Assembly: GCA_025331565.1 (NCBI GenBank) | Contig: JAFREQ010000026.1 | Span: 1,922,001-1,986,000, forward strand | Direction of reading: 5' to 3' | DNA from: Holacanthus passer | Taxonomy: Eukaryota; Chordata; Actinopteri; Pomacanthidae | Length of the DNA stretch: 64,000 nucleotides | Shown here: positions 28,448 to 42,266 of the stretch, piece by piece | Layout of the letters: every line of letters begins with the position of its first letter | Numbering within the stretch: position 1 is the first letter of the stretch | Program-made: the position numbers and the translations under genes | Notes under the pieces: model-generated | Database searches by the model: none | What the model was told of the DNA's origin: nothing | What the model saw: only the letters and a program-made list of their open reading frames with translations

Positions 28448-31400
28448 GTTGTTTGATCACTCCATGGAGGGTTTTAAGAACTGGGAGTTTATGACCACCC
28501 ACTGCTGGGGAGAGAAGGCAGCAGGCGACTGGGTCCTAGAGATCTATGATTCACCTTCTCAACTCCGCAGCCAGAAAGTACCAGGTATGGCAGTGCTAAT
28601 TTCTTTAATTAAAATGAACCATCAGTCTACAAACTTAGTAGTTTGTAGATTGATGTAGGAGTAAGTAGGAGACACAGGAGAAAGTTTTGTCTGGACTGAG
28701 TGTCGGACCAGCAGGAGCACACGTGTTGCTCTGGAGGCAGTGAACTTAACTGCTCGAATGACCCACTAATTTAACAACATAATAAAGTCTCAAATGGAGA
28801 GTAGCAGTTTCAGAGAAGCTGTTATGTCGATCACTATAATCCAATGTAACTTGTCCCTAGTTTTCTCATGTGTGTCATTAAGAGTTTAATGTAATATAAT
28901 CTACTTGTGGAAGCTGAAAATACCCTGAAAATGTTGTGTAATTTAGATTATGAGGTTCTTGCACTTTTTGTTGCTGCGTTCTGGTGGATGGTTGAACTAC
29001 TCTCCCAGTTAACATTCTCCTTAAGTGCCTGACATTACGCATCTGGTTGTTTGTATCATATATACAAATCCAATAAATATCAAAGGATATTCAGTTGCTC
29101 ACTGTGGATCTGTGTCTAAGATGAGTTTTACAATGCTTCTGTATCCTCAGGCAAGCTGAAGGAGTGGTCACTGGTGCTGTATGGCACCTCTGTGCACCCG
29201 TACTCGTCTCTGCGCAGCGAAAAGCCCCGCTCCACAGACATGCTGACGCCCACTGATGAGGAGTTCACAGAGGAGTACAACGGTAAGTGATAAATCCAGA
29301 GCTGTGCACAGATAGGTTGGCCACAGTAGCAGCTTTGCAAAGTAACAAAACTCTTTGGCAGCTGCTACTTTTACTGTCCTGTCACAATAACAGTAAGCTG
29401 TACTGCCAAATTAGGTGTAAGGGTATTATTAAAGGGTGTGATAAATTACAGTTAATAATTCCATAAAGTCAGTTAATATTGACAAGGTTATTAGACTATA
29501 AAACCTATTCCTGCTGTTATCACCTCTTTGCACTCCCACTTGTCTGTGTCTCCAGGTCCCTGTGATTCTGAATGCAATGAGAATGGCTGTGAAGGTCCTG
29601 GACCCCATCACTGCATCAACTGCCTCCACTACTTCCTCAAGTTCAAGAACAACACCAGGTTGGAATGAATAAGAAATTAGTATTAAGTAGAATATTGTTC
29701 TTGTGTTGGAGAACATCAAGGAAGTGTCTTCTATGAATAGCAAGATTTATTGCCTGCACTTTTTTACTTACACTTTTTAATATGGGAGTCGTTTAAGTTG
29801 AATATTCAAGAAACTTAGTCATCAATGAATATCAACAGAAGGTGAGTTAAGAAATACAAAAATTAATTCCACTTAGTCTCACTAAACTGACTTTTTTCAC
29901 TTTTATAGACAGTTTATAGATTCTCAACGCATGCATGAAGATGTAAGAGTAATTGCTCTGTGGACTCCACCAGAGCCAATTTGGGGTTTTTTTTTCTCTT
30001 AATTTATAAAGTGCATCTAAGGTGCAAAGCTACAGATAGAAGATGCGCTTTGCTCGTATGTGATTTCAACAACATCTGATTGTGTTAAAGAGTGTGTAGT
30101 CCTGTGGGAGTTCAGAGATAGAAAGATAAAGAGAGGGATCAATATTAGCTGAGGGCGTCTCAATCAGAAAGTTTTACGGAGGTAAAGTGAGTGTTGGTGC
30201 ATACCAATCCACCGATAACTGGATTTAATCAGCTCAAGGCAATATTTCATTCGTGCTTACAGGCCTCAAAGAAGCTTTTGTGCAACAGCCCAGTTTGCAC
30301 ACATTAATTTAATAATCGGCATTCCAGCAGAAATTTATTGTCCCTGCTTTTATTCTATATTCTATTCTCATAAATGCAATATCTCAGAAACACCTGGAGA
30401 TAATCTCTTTTTTTTTGGCACAAGCGTCCACTTGGACTCAACTGATTAGAATTTGTTAGTGAAAGGTCAACGGTGAAGGTCACTGTGACCCTGTAATGAT
30501 CTGCAAAAACACTTTTCTGACTTTTATTCAATGCCATAACTCAGGAACAGAAGTGTAAATTGTAACTATATTTCACATTTGGTCAGATACTGAATTAGTG
30601 ACAGAATCAGCTTTATTGAACGAGTATGTGAACACATACAAGGAATTTGACTCCGTTTTTTGTTTCTCTCAATGACCTTAAACAATAATAGACATACAGC
30701 AGCAGTTCACCACAAGCTCATGTGTCTTATTGCACACACACCTGTTTTATAAAGTTGCTCAAATAACACAATTCACATTTTAGATTTTTTTTTTTCATCC
30801 ACATATTTTCACAACCGCGCAATCAATCAGTGAATTTACAGGAGGGACGTAATACTGGAAGTCTCTTTTATCTGTGTTTCGAGGGGAGATCGTCCCCCAG
30901 TTAATCAATCACGGATGGCAACGTTCTTTCAAATGGATGAAAAAATGTATAAATCCGATATGGGTCACCAAGTACACTTTAGTGGCCATTAATGTACCTT
31001 GGCAGCCCGCCCAAGTAAAGTCTGTGTGGAAATATTGGAGACAGGTCAATGTGTCTGTGTGAGAGAGAGAGAGAGCTGGACAAGGAGGGATCAAACTGGC
31101 CAATGGCCTGTGTGGAGCTCTACGATGATATACAAATGTACCCATTTTAAATAATAATAATTAAAACAGAAAATATGTGGATAGAAAAAAATGTGAATAT
31201 TGTAGTGGGTCGCCACAAATAAATCAATGTACACTGTGGCCTGTACCACTGTGTTGTAATATTCTGACCATAAGTTACAGCTTAGTTTAATGTTTGTTCT
31301 GAAGTTCAGACAGTCTCATTTTGACTTTGTTGCATGTAACAGCTTTGATGAACTCATCAATGTTGTAACCGACTCTAGTTCGTTTTTAATTCTACACATT

Positions 31401-34400
31401 TCCTTTTTGCCACCATTTAAGGTCACAGGTCGGTGCTTGTCCCTGTTATTCAGTAAGCTTGATGTGAATACAGTTCGGAAACAGCACAGCTGTCCTGATA
31501 AATTTCAGCCTGTCATTCTGATAACAGAGATGCTGTTTCCTGTGAGTCATATCATGTTCAGCCTCTCCCTTCTGTTAAAAGTATATATAGGTGTGTGTGA
31601 CTTTGAATTTCTGTGCGTGCGTGCACATTTGTGTGTGCCCTCAGGATCCCATTAGGATCAAAGTCTGTTGTAATTGCCTTTGTGTCGGCGGGTCTCTGCA
31701 CTAATAAAAGACAAACCAATGCAGGTGCATGAGAATGTGCAAGCTTAGGCGCTGCCTTATCATTAGCCCACTTTAGAGGTGTGCTGCCCTTTTCTGCCAC
31801 CACAGGGAGCAATTGATGAATGAAGATTGGGAGTGGTGGGAGGAAGGAGGAGGGATGGCTGGTGTTTAATGTTCAGATAATTACATCCCTACATATGTGT
31901 TTGATGATCTAGACTCACCAAAAGGTGTGTGGGGGTCTTTGAAATATTGCACTTCTGTGTATGTGTACATATGTGTACACTGTATACAGGGCTATAGCCA
32001 GAGTTTTAGAAATACTCACATCATAAGTCCAATATGTCCCTGGATAATTTTGCAAAAAGTAACTGACATTTTAGGTGTGATCACTTCTGGTGTCATCTGC
32101 ACCAAAAGTGATTTTGAGATTGTGGCTAAAATTCAGGTTTCTTTGCATCTGATAGCTTGCATTTCTTGCTCTACTGAAGCAAATGTTGCCACCTTCCCAG
32201 AACTTAATAATGAATTTGGTAACTAAAATATAATCATAAGAATAATGCACAGAAAAACACCAATAGGAGTCATGTTGCATAAAAAAAACCCTTTTCCTTT
32301 AAATAGCTTTTACCAAAATTTTATGTCTGCATGATTTCAATCACTAACATCTGCTTGCACTGACAGTGTGGTCAGAAAAATGCTGTTTAAATTTTTCTCG
32401 CATTCAGTGGTGTCCTCGGGGTAGGCGTTACATTTATCATTATTGGTTTAATAATTATGTCAGCATAGCAGAGAAATGGTATTGAAGTTGGAGGACAAAT
32501 GCATGGAAGTATTCATTTGCACACGTGGATTATGTGTTTCACACATGCAATATGTGTTTCTTGGCAGAAGACTGTAGTGTGTGAGTAAGGCTTAAGGATT
32601 GTGTGCATGTGTGTATGTGTGTATTTTGCGCTCTTGAGGGTTTTGGAGATCTTTTTCACCTTAGGAAGGGAGCCTCAGGGTGAAATGAGGGGGTGATGGA
32701 GGGCTGTGAAGTTATCCAACAGATGTTGCACCTGTTCATCATATAGCACCCACACGCACACACTCAGTCCCTAACTCATTCTGTGCTACTCAGACATGAA
32801 AAATACATTTACAATGGGTAAATATAAAAAAAAACTATTGGACTAGTGCTTTAGTCCTATAAAACTATATTTTACTTGAGCATATATTTATAATTGCATA
32901 TTATGCAGATTATGTCCATAACACAAGACGCATGTTTTTTGTCAGACACATGTTTTACATTTTGAGCCTGTCAACATTATACAGAGCTAAAGCGGTTGTT
33001 AATAAAGAAAAATGAGGTCGATTTTGTCTTTATTGTGTTGTTCTACAACCTGAAAGTGTCTGGAAGAAATACAAATCGTCCCTTTTTTGTGTTGAACTTG
33101 GGCCATTTATGACGCTCTCTTTCACCTTGCCTCCCTCTTTTCTCTCCCTTCAATCTCCTCTCTCTCCAGGATGTGTGTGTCTGAGTGCCCCAGTGGCTTT
33201 TTCCGTGACGATAGGAAGCGCTGCAAGAAGTGCTCGTCGTTATGTGAGACCTGCGTTGGCAGTCGTAGTGACCAGTGCACCACATGCAGGACTGGTTTCC
33301 ACCTCAATGAGGGCTCCAACACATGTGTCGCCAACTGTGCCGACAGCTTCTACCTCGACCATGGTACGTTTCACTGCTGGCCAAACTGGCTCTACAATGT
33401 AAGACCTCTTAATTAATGAGTACGCACATGATAACACGCCATGTAGTCAAGCGTCTGTTTCTTAAAACCTTTGGTTTTCTTTCATTGTTCCTTCAGCTTA
33501 TTTTTATAAGCTTCTTCTGACTTTAATACTGTTAGAGTTCAACACATGACATTTAAACTTAACTGAACTTAAATAGTTCTGAGGATGTTGCAACAAAATG
33601 CCTCCCAACAACACATAATCAGGCTTAGCCATGATTGCTACATGCCCACACAGGGTCAATGATTTGTCTTTCAAGGCTCTTTGTCACTTTGCTGTCCTTT
33701 GATCAAATCGTGCCAAGTTCCTAAGAATAAAGAATAGCTAAATATATTGCCCTCACTGGGAAAGGTAATCCACATTTAAAGAAATATTTTTGTTCACTAC
33801 CTCAGAATGATGCTATTGTGTCCTTGAGGTAACGTCTAGCCAGTTGTTTATTTTCATGCATTTGCTGAACCGAACAGGACTGGAAATTTTGTGCTAGTAA
33901 GTCAAATTTTTCATCAGTGTAACATGGAAAAAATCATGAAATAAAACAGGAGGATTGTCTACGGATTCTATTTACGAGAAGTCAGCTTGTTTTTCTTGTG
34001 TTTATCACTGGTTTATAATAAACAGAGCAGTGCAGTAGTGTTAATATGCAGTTTGTACTGTATGTGCAGCATATACTCACTGGTTTGTCTTATGTTTAAG
34101 ATGCATGCCAGCCTGGATGAAAGTAAAGCAGGAATGAAAGGCTGAATCTATGTATATCTTATAATTATGTCTATATATTGGTTTGCAGCCAAGTCCTGGC
34201 AGCTCTGAGAGTCTCTGGCAGCAGATCTGATGCGATCTGATCCAAGTTCAATCATAACATTTCAACAGGCCAAGATGTAGTGGATACTTTTTCTTTTGAA
34301 ATGTTGGCACTGCTGAGTGTTGTGTTGTGTTAAATGAGCTATCTAGAGTTTATTTTCTCATTGTCAGTCTGACAGCTTGCCAAGATGATTTCCTGCCTTT

Positions 34401-37400
34401 ATTAACGCATGGACACGTTCATGTGATGCTTTCATTACTGGTCAAGATAACGTTTATTTAGAGATGCCAACTGTATTATGAACAAAGTAATGTAAGCTAT
34501 GAGATGTCTGGAATGTGTGTTATCAACTGAATCAAGTTTGAAATTTGACTATTGTGCCAAAAGGTAATTCAGTATAAAGTAAATGTAACTGAACACAGGT
34601 TATTTCTGACATTACAGATGCATAAAAGACATTTCAACTGGCATTGCAAAAAAGGTTATTTTCATTATTGTTATCTCTCTTAGATTTTTTTTACATTAAC
34701 TGATTTGTTGTTCAGTGTATAAATGTCAGAAACTGGCAAAAACCCCATCACAATTTCCCAAAGGTGGCATCTGCAGAGTGCTTGTTTTGTCTGAAATCCA
34801 AACATATAACATAACATAACACATTGAATATGCTGTACAATAATATAAAACAGAGAAAAACAGAAAAGCTTAACATTTGAGAAGCTGGCACCAGCAAATG
34901 TTTTGTATTTCTGCTTTGTAAATGACTTCAACAAATACTTGATCACCAAAATTGTTGATGAAAATATGATTTTGTTTCATCTTTTCAGCAATAACTTTGA
35001 CCTCCATTTCTCAACTAAAATGTGAAAATAACCCTTGAGAGGCGATATAAAAGTGCATTTTCTTTTAATGGAAATCTGCCCGTGACCTGTCCATATCCTG
35101 CAACCACCCTATAATGATTTTCAGATTCCTGAAAATCTAACCAGCAGTCCTCACTTACTCTCAGTCTCCTCCTCTTAGCTCTGAGCACATGACTTCCCAA
35201 ACAAAATCATAAAGGTTGTCATACATAAGCAGTGTTGTGAAATGTAGAGGTAACAGTTTTGATTAGTCATAGTCTACTCGGTGGTTTCACAGGAAGAATG
35301 AAACACCTTATTCCCGTATCTTTTTGTCAATCCTCATGGCTGCTGAAGGCAAAAGTGTCCATGTGCATTCTGTCAAAGCGTGTCATTGCCCTTAGTCTGC
35401 CTTTTGAAATATTCATCTACATTCCTATCCTCCCTCACCAACACTGCTATCTTCTTTTTCATCCCTGCAGCTTTAGCCTTTTGACATTTCAATTCTTCCT
35501 CCTCCTCTCCTGCCATCTCTTCCTGCTGCCTTTCCCCCCCTGTTTTGTTCATCTGCCCCTTCATCTACTTATTCTCTCTCCTTTCCTCCCCCACTTTTCT
35601 TACTGGTCTTCCTCTCTCACTTTACCCTTTCTCCCCCTCTCCATCATTGTCTTCCTCCTCTGCTCCCTTTCTTCATTCCAAATGCAACTAGACTTCTGGT
35701 TCCTATTAGCCACTGGGTATGACTGGCTTTCCTTGTGTCTTTCAGATTCCAACATTTGCAGGAGATGTCCAGAGAACTGTAAGAGGTGCACCACCTCCAA
35801 TATCTGCACAGAATGTAAACCTGGGATGAGGTAAGCTGGGATCAACACTCAGCAATCAGAGTCATAGAGTTTAAAGCATTAAGACTTTTACTGGCATGAT
35901 AGCAAGTGATTTCAGTCTTGCTGTGTCTGTTGCTACATAACTTGTGATTGTACACCTTATAACTTTTTTACCACTGTATAGCTAGAATTGCTATACAGTT
36001 ACCGCTATACAGATTAAATCCATTTCCTCTAAATTGCTGCAGAAACGGTTTGGAGGATTTGTTTGAACACTATTTTGAATCTAAGCATAGTGGCTCCAGT
36101 TCAACTACTTAACCACTGTAAATCTAAAGGCGTCAGTGTGCTTAAAAGGAAGTGCTTGTTGGATGGTCAAACAGTGTCTAAACCCCCCCCCTCTCTGACA
36201 CTGGGAATGAGGAGGGGGGTGTTGTCCGACAACTTTTGTAACTTTCCGAAACCAGCAATCCAACATTCGTGTATGCATCCAGCTGTGTGGAGGTGAGAAA
36301 GTAAGCAGGGTTTGAACTTCTCTCTCGAGCCCTTTGTTTATTCTTTCACGTAACTAGGTCTCTCATTTTGTTTGTGCAAACAAGCAGTTTGAACGTCTTT
36401 AAGGAAACAGTAGATGTCAGAAAGGGTCTGTGATTCACCCCTCTGTAATGGCAGGCTTTTTGCTCCACCTTCAAGTGTTACTGTTCAGAACAGCTAAAAA
36501 CACGTTTGTCTTTAAATGTGAACTTGTTTGTTAAGGGCAGCATATCCTGGCCTTAGTGTTAAAGGTACTTTTACCATGTGCTTAATCTTCCCCATGTACA
36601 TGAACAGTTTGGTTGATAAACAACTGACCTGAATAGATGGTTTAATTTGCCATTAATCCATTATAATCAAAAATTCAGCAACATGGTGTCAATATTGTGG
36701 GGCTCTGTGCTTGGAAAAGCCTTTAACAACTTAAATATAATTGTGAGTGTGCTGCTTCCAGACCTGCTGGTATTAATTACAGCTTCTTCATATGTAGGTC
36801 TACTATTACAGTCAGTTCTCTGTCATACCAGTACAAATCGCTCTCCTTTTTGCACCAATTTGGCTTGAGTGTCAGTGTTGTGGTTTCAGGATAAAAACCT
36901 TTTGTGTTCATCCACTCTAACGCTGCAGGAACACAGTGTTGCTAATTTTGATGAGCACATTGTGTTACACTGTGGTTTGGGTTCGCAGCATGAACTAGTG
37001 AAAGCAGGGCTTCCCAACTGTTTTCCACTTGGGAGCCAAATTGAGTAAACAGGGTTTCACCCTGTGACCCAGGCTTATTAAAGTCCACATATACGCGTGT
37101 AATGCGGAGACCCACAAGAAGTGGAGCTGTTGCCCATTTTGGGGTGTGAGCCTTACTTTGAAGAACCTCTGATCTAAACCATTTAGGTATTCATGCAGAC
37201 ATGTTCCAGCTCATTTTCTGGCCACTTCCACAGCAGCCTCTTCAAACTGCCCCAACTACACTTGACCTGACCGAGGATAGGGTGTTTCAAAGTGCTGAAA
37301 TTCCTGATAGGTCATGAAGGAAACACTTGTGAAGCGTTTAAAACATATTGCGGTCTTGAACCCAGCTTTAAGTGTTCAGTATAGCCATAGGGTGGAGGTG

Positions 37401-40400
37401 GGGACACTTGTAAGCCATAATTTCCTCTGAACACCAGCGAGACCACAGCAAGACACATGCTCACACACACACACACACACACGCGCGCGCACACGCACAC
37501 ACGCACACACGTACGTCTCCCGTCTCCCATTCAGTTCACCATTCATGGCCGGTTAGGAGCCGAGGAGGAAGAGAGGACCAGACGAGATCGTTTCTGGGAA
37601 ACGTTAGCTAACACAGACCAGCTGTTTTTCAGCTTAGTGCAGCAAGCTCACCAACCTGTCCTCAGTGTGACTTCACGGAACTGACTTTATAACCTCCAAA
37701 CCTACTTCCTAACTTATCTCAAGTCCCATGTCTGGCACTTGCAAAATCTCTTGTATATATTGATCAAGACAACAAAATCCCTTTGACTACACTTGAATCT
37801 GGAAGACGCCACATTCATGTACATCAGTGAAAAAGGCTAAAGGCCAGCCGCTAATGTGTACACTGACACACTGGTGCTGCAGTTGTTTTTTTCCATTCGT
37901 CCTAAATATTTGCCCAGAAAGAATAAAAAAATGCTAAGTAGCAGCTGGCTTTTACCAGGCAAACTGATTTGCAGCAGTTTGGAGTGGAGTTGGAGTTTGG
38001 AATGCTTTCACACATTTCTCTTTTCACCTGTGCTGCTGCTTATATGGAATTTATGTACTAATTAAAGGAGTTATTTTTACTTACTTTTTCCTCATATTTA
38101 CTCTGAAGGTATAAAAGTGTATCTTTTTCTATTTCTCTTTCCAGTCTTCAAGGAAACAAGTGCCAGATGACCTGTGACCCAGGGACTTATTACAATGGCC
38201 ACAGAAGGACTTGTGAGCCCTGTCACCGGGCCTGTGCCACCTGCGCAGGTAGGAAGTCATAAGATTTTTAAAAAGAAACTAGTGTGAACACTATAAGAAT
38301 TACATTTCTGATCCAGGTCAGTGTATTTTGTGTATATCATCTGATTTTTAATACCTTGAACTCATCCCTGAAGTGTGTCTGCATGTCTTTCAGGTACAGG
38401 AATAGAGGCGTGCACCAAGTGTGCAGATGGCTACTTACTTGAGGACTGGAGGTGTGTGTCAACATGCAGCACTGGCTACTACCTGTCAGAGCAGACCTCA
38501 GACAATGGGCAGGTGCAGAGGTCCTGTAAGAAGTGAGTCAGCACACCTGCCAACACCTCGACACTACAGTGAAAAAGTGAAAAACTTTTAGATCTCCAGT
38601 CTGCAGAGATAAAGAGAGACATCTAGAGCTTAGCCAAAAAGGGTAAAAACCAGTGTAAAGACTGTGGATGTACCAACAACATGCAGCCTCACTCACACCA
38701 CTGGAGCTGTTTACCTTTATTGCGCAGTGCACAATCTTTGTGTTTCCCATTTATGATTCAGCAGACGATTCAGACACTGACATGCGCTGTGAAACTTTAA
38801 TTTTGTTGCACTATACCCATATTAAAACTTGGACTCAAACTGGAATGGTGCCATTTTGCTTTGGGTCAATACAATTACAGTCAATCGCTGTAACAATAAG
38901 AGGAAATGTAAGCATAAAACCTACAATAGAGGATTTTGCTGGCATTTGGAGTTTACTCTAAAAGCATGAGACTGGTGCCTCCTCACTTTTTCAACACCAT
39001 TTTATGCCTTTCATAAAAGGCTGCGATATGACTGCGATTTGGTGCAGTCATTATTTCTATCTTAAAGCTGTGTTCAGTTTCCCACAAACAGCTCTGTTGC
39101 CTCACTCCTTACTAATGTTAACCTGGTTGAAGAAAAAAGGGAGGATTCCTATGTTTGATGACAGTTTGATGACTACTTTGCCTCCTATCACACCCATAGC
39201 CAAACTCCTGCACAGAGCCAGACATCTTGTCTGCTTCTTATCGTTCCTTGCGGTAGACTCACCTCGCTGCTGTTTTTCTCTCCCACCTTGAATTATTTAT
39301 TACTTACTTGACCCTTTACCTTACTTGATTTCTTAATTCTCTGTCAGTTCCCTCCCGGCCGGACCATTTCCGATAAAGGTTTTGCCCCATTTCAGCCAAG
39401 CAGGAATTTAAATGTGATGATGTGTTTTTTCTTGTTGCCTAATTTTCTGCTCCTGAAGGATTAATTCAGATATTTTCTCAGATATTATAGTTTTGGTTGT
39501 GACTGTGTTCAAAATTCTCTTACTCTTACGTCACTTTTCCCAAAATGTTCCGGTTCTTCTTACAAATGCTGCTCAACCAGTGAAAGATAGCTGAAATATC
39601 CTTAAAGAACAGTTCCAGCTTTCAAAAGGACATGTGGTCACAGTTGCATAAAGTAGTATCTAATTCTTCATACAACCATCGACAGGTGTGACCATAGCTG
39701 CCACGAGTGCCTGGGGCCCGGTGAAAGAAACTGCAGCAGCTGTGTCAGTGGTTACAATCTGGAGGCAGGAGCCTGTGTGGTCAGCACCATCTGCAAAGAT
39801 GGTGAGTTGTCAGCTTTCTTACCTACAAGATGGTCTCAATGTGTATATTTTATACTGGTTGCATTGCTAGTATGGTCCGCAGTGAAATTTCTGTAAAGAC
39901 TTAGACCAGCTAGATAAGATAAGATTATTATCCTTAATTCGTCCCTCAGTGGGCAAATTCACTAGAGCGTTGAATTGGGCAGCATCACAGCAGGAAAAAA
40001 AGTTTTATAATGTATGTAATTCACAACAGTATTTTTGTAAAGTCATTAAATGCAAAGGTATACAAATTCTGGGCTAAACAACCCCAGTTAATCAAAGAGA
40101 GAGCCAAAGGCCTCAGAGGTGCAGATTTACAACTCAAGTCTTTCTGAGGCTACTTTGCATATCCAGATGAATTAAATTGTGTTAAACTCCCACAGGGTAT
40201 AAAAATGAATGCACAAGGTAGCTTTATTCAGTAAAAGCTAAGGACTCACCTGTGGCCCTCTTTTTTTTTTTTTTTTTTTTTTTTTTGAGCTTTGTACTAA
40301 CTTCTTGAATCAAACTGCTCAGTATTGAAGCTTCAAAGCAGGAAGGCGGTCTGTCCTTGCTTTTGCCTTTTATGCTCTTTATCCAAAGGTCTCATTCATG

Positions 40401-42218
40401 TTCTGCATATTATTAATATAGAAGTCTCTCTGGGATTAACACACATTCTTGTCACTTTTTTAACACAAACTCACTCTTTTCATGGTTGTTCTTACTGTTG
40501 TTTGTCACACTTTTTTCTTGAAGCATCTACTTCCTTTTTACTCCTTTTCTTATTTTGCAAGTGTTCCACATAATTTGCTCTCCTACAACAATTTTCTGAT
40601 TTCTTTTGTGTTTTTACTTGCACTCTTGATTTTCTTTGCCGTGCTTTTATGGCGTAGTCCTCTGAACTGTGCATGTTTGGCTTATGGATCTTTTAGTGTA
40701 AATATTCCTGTTTCTCACTAACCGGCTGAGGTGACGGTTGCTCTTGCAATGACCTTCTAGCTAACACTGAAAAAGTCTCGCAACTTGCAATAAGATAAAC
40801 CTCTGAAGAGAAAAATGTCTTTACTGTGTGACCTTTCTGTTGATGATGAGTACTTTGCTTAAAGTGCACACTCAGTCTGTTTCCATCCTTCATAAACCAA
40901 ATGTAACTGGTTTTGTATTGGTGAACCTCCAGCAGCTCAAAAGTAACCAGTACATGTACTTGCTGTTGATAAAGGAAAAAATTGGCTTACCTTTTTTAAA
41001 AGATATATCCTATCTTATCTTACAGACTGATGGTCCATTTTAAGTTTTCTGTGATGTAAAATGACACTAAGTTACGAATTTCAAATATCTTCAATTTGCT
41101 AATTGTGTGATGTTTGTTTTCTCTCTCTCTCTGTCTCTCTCTCTGTCTCTGTTTTTTCTCCCAAATCTGTTTTCCCTCTCTCCTGACATGGATCCAATCA
41201 CTCCACTGGACTACAATCATTTTCCACCTCGATGAACATCACCTGTGATTGGATCAAAAACTCTTCCTGTCATCTGAACCCTCTCCTGACCAATCACACG
41301 GCTCTGCCTGCCATTCAACCATTTCTAATGGTTCTGCCCTGTGTATGTGTGTGTGTTTCCACATGGGTGGTGTGTGTGTGTGTTTGCATGTGTGTATGTG
41401 TGTGTGTGTGCATTTCCCCCTCCCCTCCTTCCAAACTACCCCTGTATTTCTTCTTCCTGGTCTGTGGAAAGCAAATGAAGAATCTTGGGCAGAAGGCAGT
41501 TTCTGTGTGCTCGTTAAAAAGAACAATCTTTGCCAGAGGAAAGTGCTGCAGCAACTGTGCTGCAGAACGTGCTCGCAAAAGGGGTGACGGGACGTACTCA
41601 CTGGGCGTAAAGGGAGCGCGGGGGGGATGTGAGGGCACAGGGGGCACCCCTCCTTCTCAAACCCCCCTGCCCACTCATTCACAGTCACATAATTTATAAG
41701 AGAATCTGTGCCTCTTAAAGGGACTGCATCGGAGGTGCGATGGCAGGACTACAACAAACCTACCTTTTTTCTGTACTGGGACACACACACGTGGTCAGGG
41801 TGTAAAATGACTGGGACTTATTTCAAGAACAAACGAGCAAATGAAAACAAAAGTGAAAACAAATAAAAGAATAAAAGTGTCGGTATTTTGTGACCAAAGC
41901 ATCGATGCCAAAATAATTGAAACCTTCTTTTTTGTTGCCAGTTTAGGAAGCATAGCTTAAAATAGGAGCCACTCAGCCTGTGAATCTTTGAATAAGTCTG
42001 TGTGCATTTTTATTTTGGCTCCTCTTCCTCCTCTCTTTCCAGTGTTAACGATAAACAGATGGAAAGTGAACATACAGTAGGAAAGGCCCTGGTTTTCTGC
42101 CTGTAAATATACGTCAAAGGAAAAAAAAAAGAAGCTCACTCAGTAATGTGAAAATAATGTCTGTCTGGGCTGACTTTGGCTGTTTAGGGGAGGGGAGACA
42201 AATTCGCACACACAGTTC

Positions 42219-42266
<48 letters not shown>

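Larger units (their letters stand above)
29659..33169 (+). other. Intron 13
   Basis: 3511 bp. It contains fish repeat fragments at about 30370-30560 and 30602-30680. TG patches lie near 32595-32620. No exon recognised elsewhere. Confidence 0.78.
35831..38144 (+). other. Intron 15
   Basis: 2314 bp. It contains a possible hAT-type MITE fragment (37005-37165) and a CA/CG microsatellite (37459-37510). Nothing else recognised. Confidence 0.78.
39802..41471 (+). other. Intron 18, part before the PC5A exon
   Basis: 1670 bp. It holds a LINE-tail-like fragment (39912-39960), a T26 run (40261-40286), a CT-rich patch (41112-41160) and TG-rich repeats (41340-41410). A Y-rich stretch with 'ttcttcttcctggtctg' precedes the PC5A acceptor. 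Confidence 0.8.

Noticed and set aside
35259..35745. In-frame extension upstream of exon 15 with a hydrophobic, signal-like region
   Set aside because: The hydrophobic residues come from a C/T-rich tract before the acceptor. The AG at 35744-35745 and family conservation start exactly at exon 15. An alternative first exon is not supported.
41249..41471. Open frame continuing upstream of the PC5A exon in the same frame
   Set aside because: Similarity to PC5A starts only at 41472 with the spliced Ala codon; the upstream part is TG-repeat and C-rich intron.
41254..41688. 144-codon minus-strand open frame over the PC5A exon
   Set aside because: Antisense shadow of the PC5A exon and neighbouring repeats; His/Thr-rich from CA repeats.
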